A stretch of DNA of 8,971 nucleotides from Pseudomonadota bacterium (GCA_020354085.1 CP070641.1:263546-272516), one strand, 5' to 3'; positions 1 to 7,016 are shown, counted from the stretch's first letter. Numbers and translations are program-made. Notes: generated from the sequence alone by a model not told the origin.

Positions 1-683
1 GGATCGAAGGTCCGCTTGATCATGCGCTCACCGTGCACTTCCAGGATCTTGGAGGACGCAAAGCCACCCATCAACGCTTGTCGCACCTTTGCAGGATCGG
101 CACCGGCCTTGGAGGCGAACAACAGCGCCTCGCCGACCGCCTCGATGGTCAGCGCCACGATAATCTGGTTGGCGACCTTGCAGGTCTGGCCATCGCCGTT
201 TTTGCCGACCAGGGTGATGTTCTTGCCCATCAGCTCAAATAGCGGCTTGACCTTGTCGAAGGCGGCCTGATTGCCGCCGCACATGATGGTGAGCGTGGCA
301 TTCTTGGCGCCGACTTCGCCGCCCGATACCGGCGCGTCTATGTATTCACAGCCGAGTTGGTTGATCTTCTCGGCGAATTTCTTGGTCTCGATCGGCGAGA
401 TCGAGCTCATATCCACTACGATCTTGCCCTTCGACAGACCCTCGGCCACACCGTCCTTGCCAAAAATCGCGGCCTCGACGTGCGGCGTGTCGGGCACCAT
501 GGTGATGATAATTTCTGCATTCTGGGCAACCTCCTTCGAGCTCTTGCAGGCGGTGCCCTTCTCGCCGATCAGGTCCTTGGGAATTTCCGGAATGCTGTAG
601 AGGTAGAGCGTGTGCCCGCCCTTCATCAGGTTATGCGCCATGGGGCGACCCATGATTCCAAGACCGACAAATCCGATTTTCAT
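1..683 (-). CDS. glxR: 2-hydroxy-3-oxopropionate (tartronate semialdehyde) reductase, C-terminus missing at window edge
   Basis: Cytosolic NAD(P)H-dependent reductase that turns tartronate semialdehyde into D-glycerate, the last step of the glycerate pathway from glyoxylate. I translated 227 residues from ATG at 683 to the left edge with no interruption; the family is about 290 residues, so roughly 65 C-terminal residues are outside. Visible motifs of the 3-hydroxyisobutyrate dehydrogenase superfamily: the Rossmann loop GLGIMG at residues 7-12, the MVPDTP segment, DMSSISP at 91-97, the substrate loop DAPVSGG at 116-122, and GDGQTCKVANQ with the expected catalytic lysine at K169. The match to E. 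coli GlxR/GarR is close along the whole length, including ALMGGFASS near the edge. A strong ribosome site (GAGGAGA, about 7 nt before ATG) sets the start. It lies 18 bp behind hyi, so it is the third gene of a gcl-hyi-glxR operon. The choice of glxR over garR rests on this context. Confidence 0.95.
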   Translation of the reverse strand, partial: MKIGFVGLGIMGRPMAHNLMKGGHTLYLYSIPEIPKDLIGEKGTACKSSKEVAQNAEIIITMVPDTPHVEAAIFGKDGVAEGLSKGKIVVDMSSISPIETKKFAEKINQLGCEYIDAPVSGGEVGAKNATLTIMCGGNQAAFDKVKPLFELMGKNITLVGKNGDGQTCKVANQIIVALTIEAVGEALLFASKAGADPAKVRQALMGGFASSKILEVHGERMIKRTFD

Positions 684-701
684 GGCAGTTCTCCTCGTAA
701 A

Positions 702-1487
702 TTATTTTTGCGACAAGTAGGCCGCAGCCCAACCGAGGCCGGCAGCCGTGGCGGCCGCCGGTTTGTATTCGCAGCCGATCCAGCCGTCGTAGCCGATCTG
801 GTCGATATGCGTAAAGAGAAACGAATAGTTGATCTCGCCGGTTCCTGGTTCGTTGCGCCCTGGGTTGTCCGCGATCTGGATATGGCGAATGCGGCCAAGA
901 TGCTTTTTCAGGTTGGCGGCGAGCTCACCCTCCATGCGTTGCATGTGATAGACGTCGTACTGCAAAAACAGATTGTCCGATCCCACCTCATCCATGATCT
1001 CCAGTGCCTGCGCACTGCGCGTGAGATAGAAACCCGGAATGTCATAGGTGTTGATCGGCTCGATCAGCAGCTTGATGCCGGCGGACTTGAGCTTGCCCGC
1101 GGCGAAGCGCAGGTTTTCCACGAACGTCTTGCGTACCTCGTCCGGCTTCGCGTCCTTGGGCGCGATTCCCGCCAAACAATTCAACTGCTTGCAGCCGAGC
1201 GCGGTGGCAAACTCAATAGCCTTGCCCACGCCGTCCTGGAATTCGCCAACACGGGCGGGCTGACAGGCGTTGCCGCGATCACCGGCGCCCCAATCGCCCG
1301 CCGGCAGATTATGCAGGACCTGGGTGAGCTTGTTTGCCTTGAGCTTCTCCGCCAGTTGGTTTTTGTCATACGCGTACGGGAAGAGATACTCCACGCCGCG
1401 AAAGCCGGCCTTGGCGGCGCCGTCGAAGCGGTCCATGAAATCGACCTCGTTAAACAACATCGTCAAATTGGCAGCGAACTTGGGCAT
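702..1487 (-). CDS. hyi: Hydroxypyruvate isomerase
   Basis: Cytosolic isomerase interconverting hydroxypyruvate and tartronate semialdehyde; it links the glyoxylate carboligase product to the hydroxypyruvate/glycerate pool. The 261-residue product is normal length for the family (E. coli Hyi is about 258) and has the xylose-isomerase-like TIM-barrel layout. Diagnostic blocks are GFRGVE at 28-33, LHNLPAGDW at 58-66, LLIEPIN at 140-146, YDVYHMQRMEGEL at 177-189, HIQIADNPGR at 202-211, EPGTGEINY at 213-221 and GCEYKP at 238-243. By homology the metal and active-site residues are E143, D178, Q204 and E240, all present. The start at 1487 is preceded by AAGGA at a suitable distance. It follows gcl by 80 bp and precedes glxR by 18 bp, the usual gcl-hyi-glxR order. 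The gap from gcl contains an inverted repeat (separate entry), so hyi-glxR may be expressed at a different level from gcl. Confidence 0.96.
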   Translation of the reverse strand: MPKFAANLTMLFNEVDFMDRFDGAAKAGFRGVEYLFPYAYDKNQLAEKLKANKLTQVLHNLPAGDWGAGDRGNACQPARVGEFQDGVGKAIEFATALGCKQLNCLAGIAPKDAKPDEVRKTFVENLRFAAGKLKSAGIKLLIEPINTYDIPGFYLTRSAQALEIMDEVGSDNLFLQYDVYHMQRMEGELAANLKKHLGRIRHIQIADNPGRNEPGTGEINYSFLFTHIDQIGYDGWIGCEYKPAAATAAGLGWAAAYLSQK

Positions 1488-1519
1488 GGTCGTTCCTTAA
1501 CTTTTGTAGAAATGAGCGC

Positions 1520-1546
1520 GTATCGCGGCCAACTTCGCCGCGATAC
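1520..1546 (-). other. Perfect 10-bp inverted repeat (intercistronic hairpin) between gcl and hyi
   Basis: In the 80-bp gap between the gcl stop and the hyi start, GTATCGCGGC (1520-1529) is followed by a 7-nt loop and its exact complement GCCGCGATAC (1537-1546). A second, overlapping pair, GCGCGT (1516-1521) with ACGCGC (1551-1556), could form a competing outer stem. On the minus-strand transcript the main stem is followed by GCGCTCATTTCT, not a T-run, so it does not look like a standard intrinsic terminator. A role as an RNA-processing or 3'-end-stabilising hairpin is inference. Confidence 0.7.
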
Positions 1547-1567
1547 CGTCACGCGCCGTGGGTTCAG

Positions 1568-3331
1568 CTAGGCGGCGCGCGTCTTCTTCTCAGGTTTGCG
1601 ATCGAGGATCTCCTCGAACTCGTTGATCTTGTCGATCTCGGGTCCCATGGAGATATTGGTCACGCGCTCGGTGATCACTTCCACCACCACCGGTACGCTC
1701 TTTTCCTTGGCCAAGCGGCGCGCTTCCTGAAAGGCGGCTGGCATCAGTTCGGGATCGAAGATGCGCGTGGCGAGACAGCCCATCGACTGTACCGCCTTGA
1801 CGTGGTCGACCCCGTACTCGCCGATCTCCGGGCAGTTGATATTTTGGAAACTCAACTGAACCTCGTAGTCCATCTTATAAGCGACCTCGGCCTGACGAAT
1901 CAACCCGAGATAGGCGTTGTTGATCAGCACCATCACGAACGGCACCTTGTACTGGGCAGCGACCGCAAGTTCCTCGATCAAAAACTGGAACGAATAGTCG
2001 CCCACGACGCCCACTACTTCCTTGCTGGGATCGGCCAACTTGGCGCCTATACATGCTGAAATTTCCCAACCAAGCGGACCGGCCTGGCCGCAGACGATGT
2101 AGTTGCGTGGTTTGTTGATCTTCTGGAACTGGCCGGAGGCGATTTGGTACAAACCGATGGCGGTGACGAAACAGGTATCGTCATCGAACACATTGTTGAT
2201 TTCCTGGAACACGCGCTGCGGCTTGATCGGCACGTTGGGAAAATCCGTACGCCGCTGCATGGTGTACTTGCGTTCCTGCACCTCGGCAATCCAAGACTGG
2301 CGGTTGGTGATCTTCCCGGCCTGCTTGCGAGCGCGCGCGGCAGCGACGAGTTCCTCGAGCGCAAACTTGGCGTCGCCTACGATGCCGAGATCGGGGCAGA
2401 ACACGCGACCGATCTGCATCGGATCGATATCGACGTGCACGAACTTGCGCCCCTTGGTGAATACCTCAACGCTGCCGGTCTGACGATTGGCCCAGCGATT
2501 GCCGATGCCCAACACGAAATCGCTGCGCAGAAAGGTTGCGTTGCCGTAACGATGTTGGGTTTGCAGCCCCATCATGCCGGCATTGAGTGGGTGGTCGTCG
2601 GGAATAGTGCCCCAGCCCATTAACGTCGGAATCACCGGGGTCTGGGTCAACTCGGCCAACTCCACCAACAACTCGGACGCGTCCGCATTGATCACGCCGC
2701 CGCCCGAAAAGATGAGTGGCCGTTGCGCCGCCATCATCATGTCGAGCGCCTTGTCGATCTGCTTGCGGTGCGGGCGCGGCTTGAACACTTCCATCGGGAA
2801 ATCCGATTCGGGGTCGTACTCGATCATCTCTTTCTGTACGTCGATCGGCAGATCGATCAGCACGGGTCCGGGACGGCCGGAACGCATCAAGTGAAACGCG
2901 TAGCGGAACGCGCGCGGCACTTGGGCCGCCTCCATTACCGTGATGGCCCACTTCGTCACCGGCTTGGCGATGGCTGCGATATCAACCGCCTGGAAGTCTT
3001 CCTTGTGCAACTTGGCGCGCGGCGCCTGACCGGTGATGCACAGGATCGGAATGCTGTCGGCCATCGCCGAGTACAGGCCCGTGATCATGTTGGTACCGGC
3101 AGGCCCGGAGGTACCGATGCAAACGCCGATACGGCCGCTCGCTGCGCGTGTGTAGCCTTCCGCGGAATGCGTGCCGCCTTCCTCGTGCCGCACGAGCACA
3201 TGCTTGATCTTGCTGCCGTTCAGCGCCTGGTAGAGCGGCAGGATCGCCGCACCCGGTACACCGAACGCCAAGTCGACGCCCTCGCTTTCCATCACGCGGA
3301 CGGCCGCTTCCATCGCGGTCATTTTTGCCAT
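1568..3331 (-). CDS. gcl: Glyoxylate carboligase (tartronate-semialdehyde synthase) with Glu at the canonical ThDP-activating position
   Basis: ThDP-dependent cytosolic enzyme condensing two glyoxylates to tartronate semialdehyde plus CO2, the committed step of the glycerate pathway. The 587 residues show the three acetolactate-synthase-type domains: N-terminal PYR domain (about 1-165; AFGVPGAAI at 22-30, GTSGPAGT at 73-80, HKEDFQAVDI at 109-118), central FAD-type domain (about 190-330; GGGVINADA at 210-218, PTLMGWG at 235-241, GIGNRWANR at 275-283) and C-terminal PP domain (about 370-560; CGQAGPLGW at 414-422). The ThDP/Mg motif runs from GDYSFQF at 444-450 to NN at 471-472. Gcl-specific stretches such as AYLGLIRQ and ERVTNISMG make simple acetolactate synthase unlikely. 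The oddity is RHEEG at 48-52, where E. coli Gcl reads RHVEG: E50 replaces the Val that distinguishes Gcl from other ThDP enzymes. The start at 3331 has AGGA about 9 nt upstream. It is the first gene of the operon, divergent from an IclR-type regulator. Confidence 0.95.
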   Translation of the reverse strand: MAKMTAMEAAVRVMESEGVDLAFGVPGAAILPLYQALNGSKIKHVLVRHEEGGTHSAEGYTRAASGRIGVCIGTSGPAGTNMITGLYSAMADSIPILCITGQAPRAKLHKEDFQAVDIAAIAKPVTKWAITVMEAAQVPRAFRYAFHLMRSGRPGPVLIDLPIDVQKEMIEYDPESDFPMEVFKPRPHRKQIDKALDMMMAAQRPLIFSGGGVINADASELLVELAELTQTPVIPTLMGWGTIPDDHPLNAGMMGLQTQHRYGNATFLRSDFVLGIGNRWANRQTGSVEVFTKGRKFVHVDIDPMQIGRVFCPDLGIVGDAKFALEELVAAARARKQAGKITNRQSWIAEVQERKYTMQRRTDFPNVPIKPQRVFQEINNVFDDDTCFVTAIGLYQIASGQFQKINKPRNYIVCGQAGPLGWEISACIGAKLADPSKEVVGVVGDYSFQFLIEELAVAAQYKVPFVMVLINNAYLGLIRQAEVAYKMDYEVQLSFQNINCPEIGEYGVDHVKAVQSMGCLATRIFDPELMPAAFQEARRLAKEKSVPVVVEVITERVTNISMGPEIDKINEFEEILDRKPEKKTRAA

Positions 3332-3492
3332 TAGTCGTGTCCTCGAATTTTCATAATGTAAAACGTTGATTCACAGAGGTGGGGAGGCCTACAAGGCTTA
3401 ACTTCCCTGTGCCCGCTGCTGCGGGGCTATTGCATCGAACGCTAACGCAGGCTACCCTGTTTCACAATATACAATCGTTTTCGGTATCTGAA
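3332..3492. promoter_or_regulatory. Divergent control region between gcl and the IclR-family gene
   Basis: This 161-bp gap must hold the promoters of both flanking genes. The best rightward -10 candidate is TACAAT at 3470-3475 (5 of 6 to consensus) without a clear -35 partner. Overlapping it on the other strand is TATATT (3466-3471), a possible gcl -10 with a poor -35 (ATTTCA) 17 bp upstream; this would give gcl a leader of about 130 nt. A short inverted repeat, CCCGC at 3412-3416 and GCGGG at 3421-3425, would lie in that leader. TTTCA (3460-3464) and TGAAA (3489-3493) are complementary and flank the AT-rich core, but five bases each is too little to call an operator. IclR proteins usually bind such divergent regions. 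Confidence 0.45.
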
Positions 3493-4263
3493 ATGATCCA
3501 AAAACCTGCTACGTCGTCCATTCAAGTTATCGATCGCGTTGCCTCGCTGCTCGATGCCCTGGCCCGTTACTCAGATCCAGTGAGCCTCAAAGTGCTTTCG
3601 GCGGAGACTGAGCTACACCCTTCTACTGCGTTTCGAATTCTGAATGCGCTGGCGGAGCACGCGTTCGTGGAACGCACTGCGCAAGGGCAATACACGCTGG
3701 GTATGAAGTTATTGCACTTCGGCAGTCGCGTACACGGCAAGGTGGATCTGCTGCGCGAGGCGCGGCCAATCATGGAGTAGCTGCGCTCGCAGGTGGGCGA
3801 GAGCGTGAACTTGACGGTGCGCGAAGGCGATGAGGTCGTTTACGTCGAACGCGCGGTTCCCAACCGCATGATTCGTGTCGAGCAATTGATCGGTTCACGT
3901 GCGCCGCTGCATGTGACAGCGGTCGGGAAACTGTTCTTGGGTGAGTCCGGGCAACAGGCGTGCCGTGACTACGCGCGTCGTACAGGCCTCCGACGCTACA
4001 CGCCCAATACCATCACAATGGTTACCAAGCTCTGGACGGAAGCCGAGCGCGCGGCCAAACAAGGTTATTCCATGGACAACGAAGAAGCTGAACCGGGCGT
4101 GTCCTGCATCGGCGTACCAGTTCGCGATCGCTACGGCGTGATGTGTGCGGGCCTTTCCATATCCGCGCCGCGTGAGCGCCGGAGCGAGGAATGGGTACGG
4201 CTGATCCAGAAGGCCGGTATGGATTTGTCCGGTCGCCTCGGATATCTCGCGCACGCTGCCTAA
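3493..4263 (+). pseudogene. IclR-family transcriptional regulator interrupted by in-frame amber codon (codon 96)
   Basis: Read through one TAG, this frame gives a normal 256-residue IclR-type regulator. Residues about 10-75 form the winged helix-turn-helix, with the recognition helix around HPSTAFRILNAL (42-53) and the wing ending in GQYTLG (65-70). Residues about 97-256 form the ligand-binding domain (GESVNLTVREGDEVVYVER, SRAPLHVTAVGK, ISAPRERRS). The TAG at 3778-3780 falls after RPIME, in the helix joining the domains, and the frame continues without a shift to TAA at 4261-4263. The family shows ordinary sequence on both sides, so this looks like a single base change, for example from CAG, GAG or TGG. 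As written, only a 95-residue DNA-binding piece is made, with possible restart at GTG 3793 for the sensor piece. ATG 3493 is chosen because the family alignment begins there; its ribosome site is weak. The position suggests it controlled the divergent gcl operon in response to glyoxylate or a related acid. A sequencing error remains possible. Confidence 0.85.
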
Positions 4264-4275
4264 GCGCTGTCTGGT

Positions 4276-4304
4276 TTGGTCCGGCGCGGCGCGCGCCGTA
4301 TACT
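4276..4304 (+). promoter_or_regulatory. Probable sigma70 promoter of the aminotransferase-yjgR pair
   Basis: TTGGTC (4276-4281) and TATACT (4299-4304) are separated by exactly 17 bp. The -10 matches consensus at 5 of 6 positions, the -35 at 3 of 6. The predicted start is near 4311, leaving a leader of about 42 nt. Two 15-bp hyphenated palindromes (6-3-6) lie here: CGGCGC/GCGCCG at 4282-4296, filling the spacer, and TCGGGC/GCCCGA at 4312-4326, at the predicted start. They are offset by exactly 30 bp. The first also follows the regulator's stop codon, but no T-run makes it a terminator. Confidence 0.5.
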
Positions 4305-4352
4305 GCTGGGCTCGGGCAGCGCCCGATGCGATAACAACAGCAGCCTCTCCTT

Positions 4353-5528
4353 ATGCAATTCAAGTCTTTTAATCCGCCGGTGCGCACCTTGATGGGTCCC
4401 GGCCCCGTCGACGTGCATCCGCGCGTCTTGGCGGCCATGAACCGCCCAACGATCGGCCATCTTGATCCTGCGTTTGTCGGGATGATGGACGAGATCAAGG
4501 TCATGCTGCAGTACGCGTTTCAGACCCAAAACGCGTTCACCATTCCCATCTCCGCACCCGGATCGGCCGGCATGGAGACCTGTATCGTCAATCTCGTCGA
4601 ACCAGGTGACAAGGTCATCGTATGCGTGAACGGCGTGTTCGGTCTGCGGATGAAAGAAGTCGTCGAGCGCGTTCGCGGCGTACCGGTGACAGTTGAGTTT
4701 CCTTGGGGCGAACCGGTTGATCCGCAAGTGCTGGAAGACACGCTCAAGGCGAATCGCGATGCGCGCTTCGTCGCCTTCGTGCACGCTGAGACCTCGACCG
4801 GCGTCGAGTCTGACGCCTGCGCAGTCTCCGAAGTCGCCCGCCGCTACGATTGTCTTACCATCGTCGACGCGGTGACCTCGCTTGGCGGCTCGCCACTGCG
4901 GGTCGATGAATGGCGGCTCGATGCGGTGTTTTCCGGATCGCAGAAGTGTCTCTCGAGCACACCGGGGCTATCGCCAATCACAATCAGCGAACGCGCGGTA
5001 CAGAGGATACGAGACCGCAAGAGCAGCGTGCCGAGCTGGTTCCTTGATCTCAATTTGGTTATGGCCTATTGGGGCAGCGGCCAGCGCGCCTACCACCACA
5101 CCGCACCGGTCAACCCACTGTACGCCCTACACGAATCCCTGGTTTTACTGAGCAACGAGGGGCTTGAGAACGCCTGGGCGCGCCACCGCAAACATCATCT
5201 CGCATTGCGAGCCGGCTTGGAGGCCATGGGACTGCGGTTTTACGTGCAGGAACACGTGCGCTTACCGCAATTGAACGCCATCGTCGTCCCGCATGGCATT
5301 AACGAATCGGAGCTGCGCCGTCGTCTCCTTGAGGAATACAGCCTCGAGATCGGTGCCGGTCTCGGCGCGCTCGCGGGCAAGATCGTGCGCATTGGTCTCA
5401 TGGGTTACGGCAGCAACGTGAAGAACGTGCTCTATTGCTTGGCGGCGCTGGAAGAAGTGCTGTCCGAGATGCGCTTGCCGATCGACAAAGGCATTGCGGA
5501 ACGCGCGGTGCACGCCGCGCTCGGCTGA
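4353..5528 (+). CDS. Class V PLP aminotransferase, alanine (or serine)-glyoxylate aminotransferase type
   Basis: A 391-residue fold-type I PLP enzyme that transfers an amino group to glyoxylate, giving glycine. It resembles human AGT along its length: MGPGPVDVHPRV at 14-25, MDEIK at 45-49, FQTQN at 56-60, SAPGSAGMET at 67-76, EPGD at 83-86, HAETSTGV at 144-151, VDAVTSLGG at 171-179 (D172 contacts the PLP ring nitrogen), SGSQK at 194-198 with Schiff-base lysine K198, YHHTAPVNPLYALHESL at 247-263, and RIGLMG at 346-351 with carboxylate-binding R346. The start is fixed: an in-frame TAA lies at 4332-4334 and the next Met is inside the glycine motif. The leader lacks a clear Shine-Dalgarno sequence. 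It sits 89 bp after the regulator and 12 bp before yjgR. Next to gcl-hyi-glxR it offers a second fate for glyoxylate; with serine as donor it would also yield hydroxypyruvate, the Hyi substrate. Bacterial ureidoglycine-glyoxylate aminotransferases (PucG) are close relatives, so the donor is not settled. Confidence 0.88.
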   Translation: MQFKSFNPPVRTLMGPGPVDVHPRVLAAMNRPTIGHLDPAFVGMMDEIKVMLQYAFQTQNAFTIPISAPGSAGMETCIVNLVEPGDKVIVCVNGVFGLRMKEVVERVRGVPVTVEFPWGEPVDPQVLEDTLKANRDARFVAFVHAETSTGVESDACAVSEVARRYDCLTIVDAVTSLGGSPLRVDEWRLDAVFSGSQKCLSSTPGLSPITISERAVQRIRDRKSSVPSWFLDLNLVMAYWGSGQRAYHHTAPVNPLYALHESLVLLSNEGLENAWARHRKHHLALRAGLEAMGLRFYVQEHVRLPQLNAIVVPHGINESELRRRLLEEYSLEIGAGLGALAGKIVRIGLMGYGSNVKNVLYCLAALEEVLSEMRLPIDKGIAERAVHAALG

Positions 5529-5540
5529 CCACATGGCGCC

Positions 5541-7016
5541 ATGACCGCATCTCTGCACATCGCGCAAGGCAAACAGCCTATCTATCTTCTACCGCGCATG
5601 GCGAATCGCCATGGGCTCATCGCCGGGGCCACCGGCACGGGCAAGACGGTAACGCTGCAGGCGCTGGCCGAGCAGTTCAGCGCCATCGGTGTACCGGTGT
5701 TCATGGCGGACGTCAAAGGTGATTTGAGTGGTCTGTGCCAGGCGGGCGGCAGCAACGCCAAGGTCGAGGAGCGCGTCAAGCAGCTCAAGCTCAAGGACTT
5801 CGACTATCGTGCATCCCCGGTCGCCCTCTGGGACGTGTTCGGCGAGCAAGGCCATCCGGTACGCGCCACCATTTCGGAGCTCGGCCCGCTGCTGCTGAGT
5901 CGCCTGCTCAATCTCAACGACACCCAGGAAGGCGTGCTCACGCTCGTCTTCAAGATTGCCGACGACAACGGCTGGCTGCTGCTCGACCTGAAGGACCTGC
6001 GCGCCATGGTTCAGCATGTTGGTGAGAACGCCAAGCAGTTCACGACGGACTACGGCAACATCTCGGCTGCTTCGATCGGGGCGATTCAGCGCGCGCTGCT
6101 CACGCTCGATCAGCAGGGCGCGGACAAGTTCTTCGGCGAACCGGCGCTCAATCTCGATGACCTGATGCAAACCGTCGAGGGCCGAGGGGCGATCAATATC
6201 CTCGCCTCCGACAAACTCATGCAATCGCCCAAGCTCTATGCCACCTTTCTTTTGTGGCTGCTCGCGGAGCTGTTCGAAAATCTGCCTGAGGTCGGTGATC
6301 GCGACAAGCCGAAGCTCGTGTTCTTCTTCGATGAAGCGCATTTGCTGTTCGACGACGCGCCCAAGGCCTTGCTCGAAAAAATCGAGCAGGTCGTGCGTCT
6401 CATCCGTTCCAAGGGAGTCGGCGTGTACTTTGTCTCGCAGAATCCCCTTGATATTCCCGACGTCGTACTCGGCCAGCTCGGAAACCGCGTGCAACACGCC
6501 CTGCGCGCCTTCACACCGCGCGATCAGAAGGCGGTCAAGGCCGCGGCAGAAACCTTTCGCGCCAACCCCAAACTCAAGGTCGACAAGGTCATCACCGAAC
6601 TCGGCGTGGGTGAGGCGCTGGTTTCCATGCTTGATGAGAAAGGCAGTCCCGGCGTGGTTGAACGGGCGTTTATCGTGCCGCCGCGTGGCCGCATCGGACC
6701 GCTCACCGCCGCCGAGCGCAAGCGGGTGATCGACGCCTCGGCGCTCAAAGGTCACTATGAAAACACGGTCGACCGCGAATCGGCCTACGAGATTCTCAAG
6801 GCGCGCGCCGAGAAGGCGGCGTCGGAAGCCGCGTCGGCAAAGACCGGTGGCGGGCTGCTCGACAGCGTTCTGGGCGGTGGATCGTCCGGCGGTGGTCGGC
6901 GGCGAGAAGGCATGGCCGAGGCCATGGCGAAGAGCGCCGCGCGCGCGATCGGCAGTCAGATCGGCCGCCAGATCGTGCGCGGTGTGCTGGGGTCGCTCCT
7001 CGGTGGACGGCGTTAG
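5541..7016 (+). CDS. yjgR: HerA-like P-loop ATPase, YjgR/DUF853 family
   Basis: A 491-residue protein matching E. coli YjgR (about 500 residues) nearly end to end. It belongs to the HerA/FtsK-type ATPase group, annotated as a helicase-like or DNA-translocating ATPase; no specific cellular role is established that I know of. Visible features are MANRHGLIAGATGTGKT with Walker A at 29-36 (K35, T36), FMADVKGDLSGL just after it, ATISELGPLLLSRLLNLND, Walker B ending FFFDEAH at 261-267 (D264, E265), and the sensor-like block VYFVSQNP followed by GQLGNRVQHALRAFTPRDQKA. The C-terminus (after about residue 430) is Gly/Ser/Arg-rich and ends in a basic amphipathic stretch, GSLLGGRR, as in E. coli YjgR. 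ATG 5541 has no strong ribosome site and lies 12 bp past the aminotransferase stop, suggesting translational coupling on one mRNA. The gene ends 7 bp from the convergent corA stop. Confidence 0.93.
   Translation: MTASLHIAQGKQPIYLLPRMANRHGLIAGATGTGKTVTLQALAEQFSAIGVPVFMADVKGDLSGLCQAGGSNAKVEERVKQLKLKDFDYRASPVALWDVFGEQGHPVRATISELGPLLLSRLLNLNDTQEGVLTLVFKIADDNGWLLLDLKDLRAMVQHVGENAKQFTTDYGNISAASIGAIQRALLTLDQQGADKFFGEPALNLDDLMQTVEGRGAINILASDKLMQSPKLYATFLLWLLAELFENLPEVGDRDKPKLVFFFDEAHLLFDDAPKALLEKIEQVVRLIRSKGVGVYFVSQNPLDIPDVVLGQLGNRVQHALRAFTPRDQKAVKAAAETFRANPKLKVDKVITELGVGEALVSMLDEKGSPGVVERAFIVPPRGRIGPLTAAERKRVIDASALKGHYENTVDRESAYEILKARAEKAASEAASAKTGGGLLDSVLGGGSSGGGRRREGMAEAMAKSAARAIGSQIGRQIVRGVLGSLLGGRR

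Noticed and set aside
357..1571. Long plus-strand open frame (404 codons) opposite glxR and hyi
   Set aside because: It lies opposite two clearly recognised minus-strand genes; its product matches no family I know and it is a byproduct of G+C-rich codon use.
3379..3492. Earlier GTG start (3379) for the IclR-family gene
   Set aside because: The added 38 residues do not resemble IclR proteins and would cover the divergent promoter region; ATG 3493 fits the family.
3778..3780. Amber recoding (pyrrolysine or genome-wide TAG reassignment) as explanation for the regulator's stop
   Set aside because: Four other genes in the window end in TAG at the expected family lengths, so TAG works as a stop here; a plain nonsense change or sequencing error is simpler.
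4282..4296. GC-rich hairpin after the regulator as an intrinsic terminator
   Set aside because: It is followed by GTATACTGC, not a T-run, and it sits inside a promoter spacer.
4260..4784. Minus-strand frame overlapping the aminotransferase start and promoter
   Set aside because: The product shows no family features and the plus-strand gene accounts for the sequence.
5589..6755. Long minus-strand open frame (388 codons) opposite yjgR
   Set aside because: yjgR is certain on the plus strand; the opposing frame is a codon-bias shadow without recognisable motifs.
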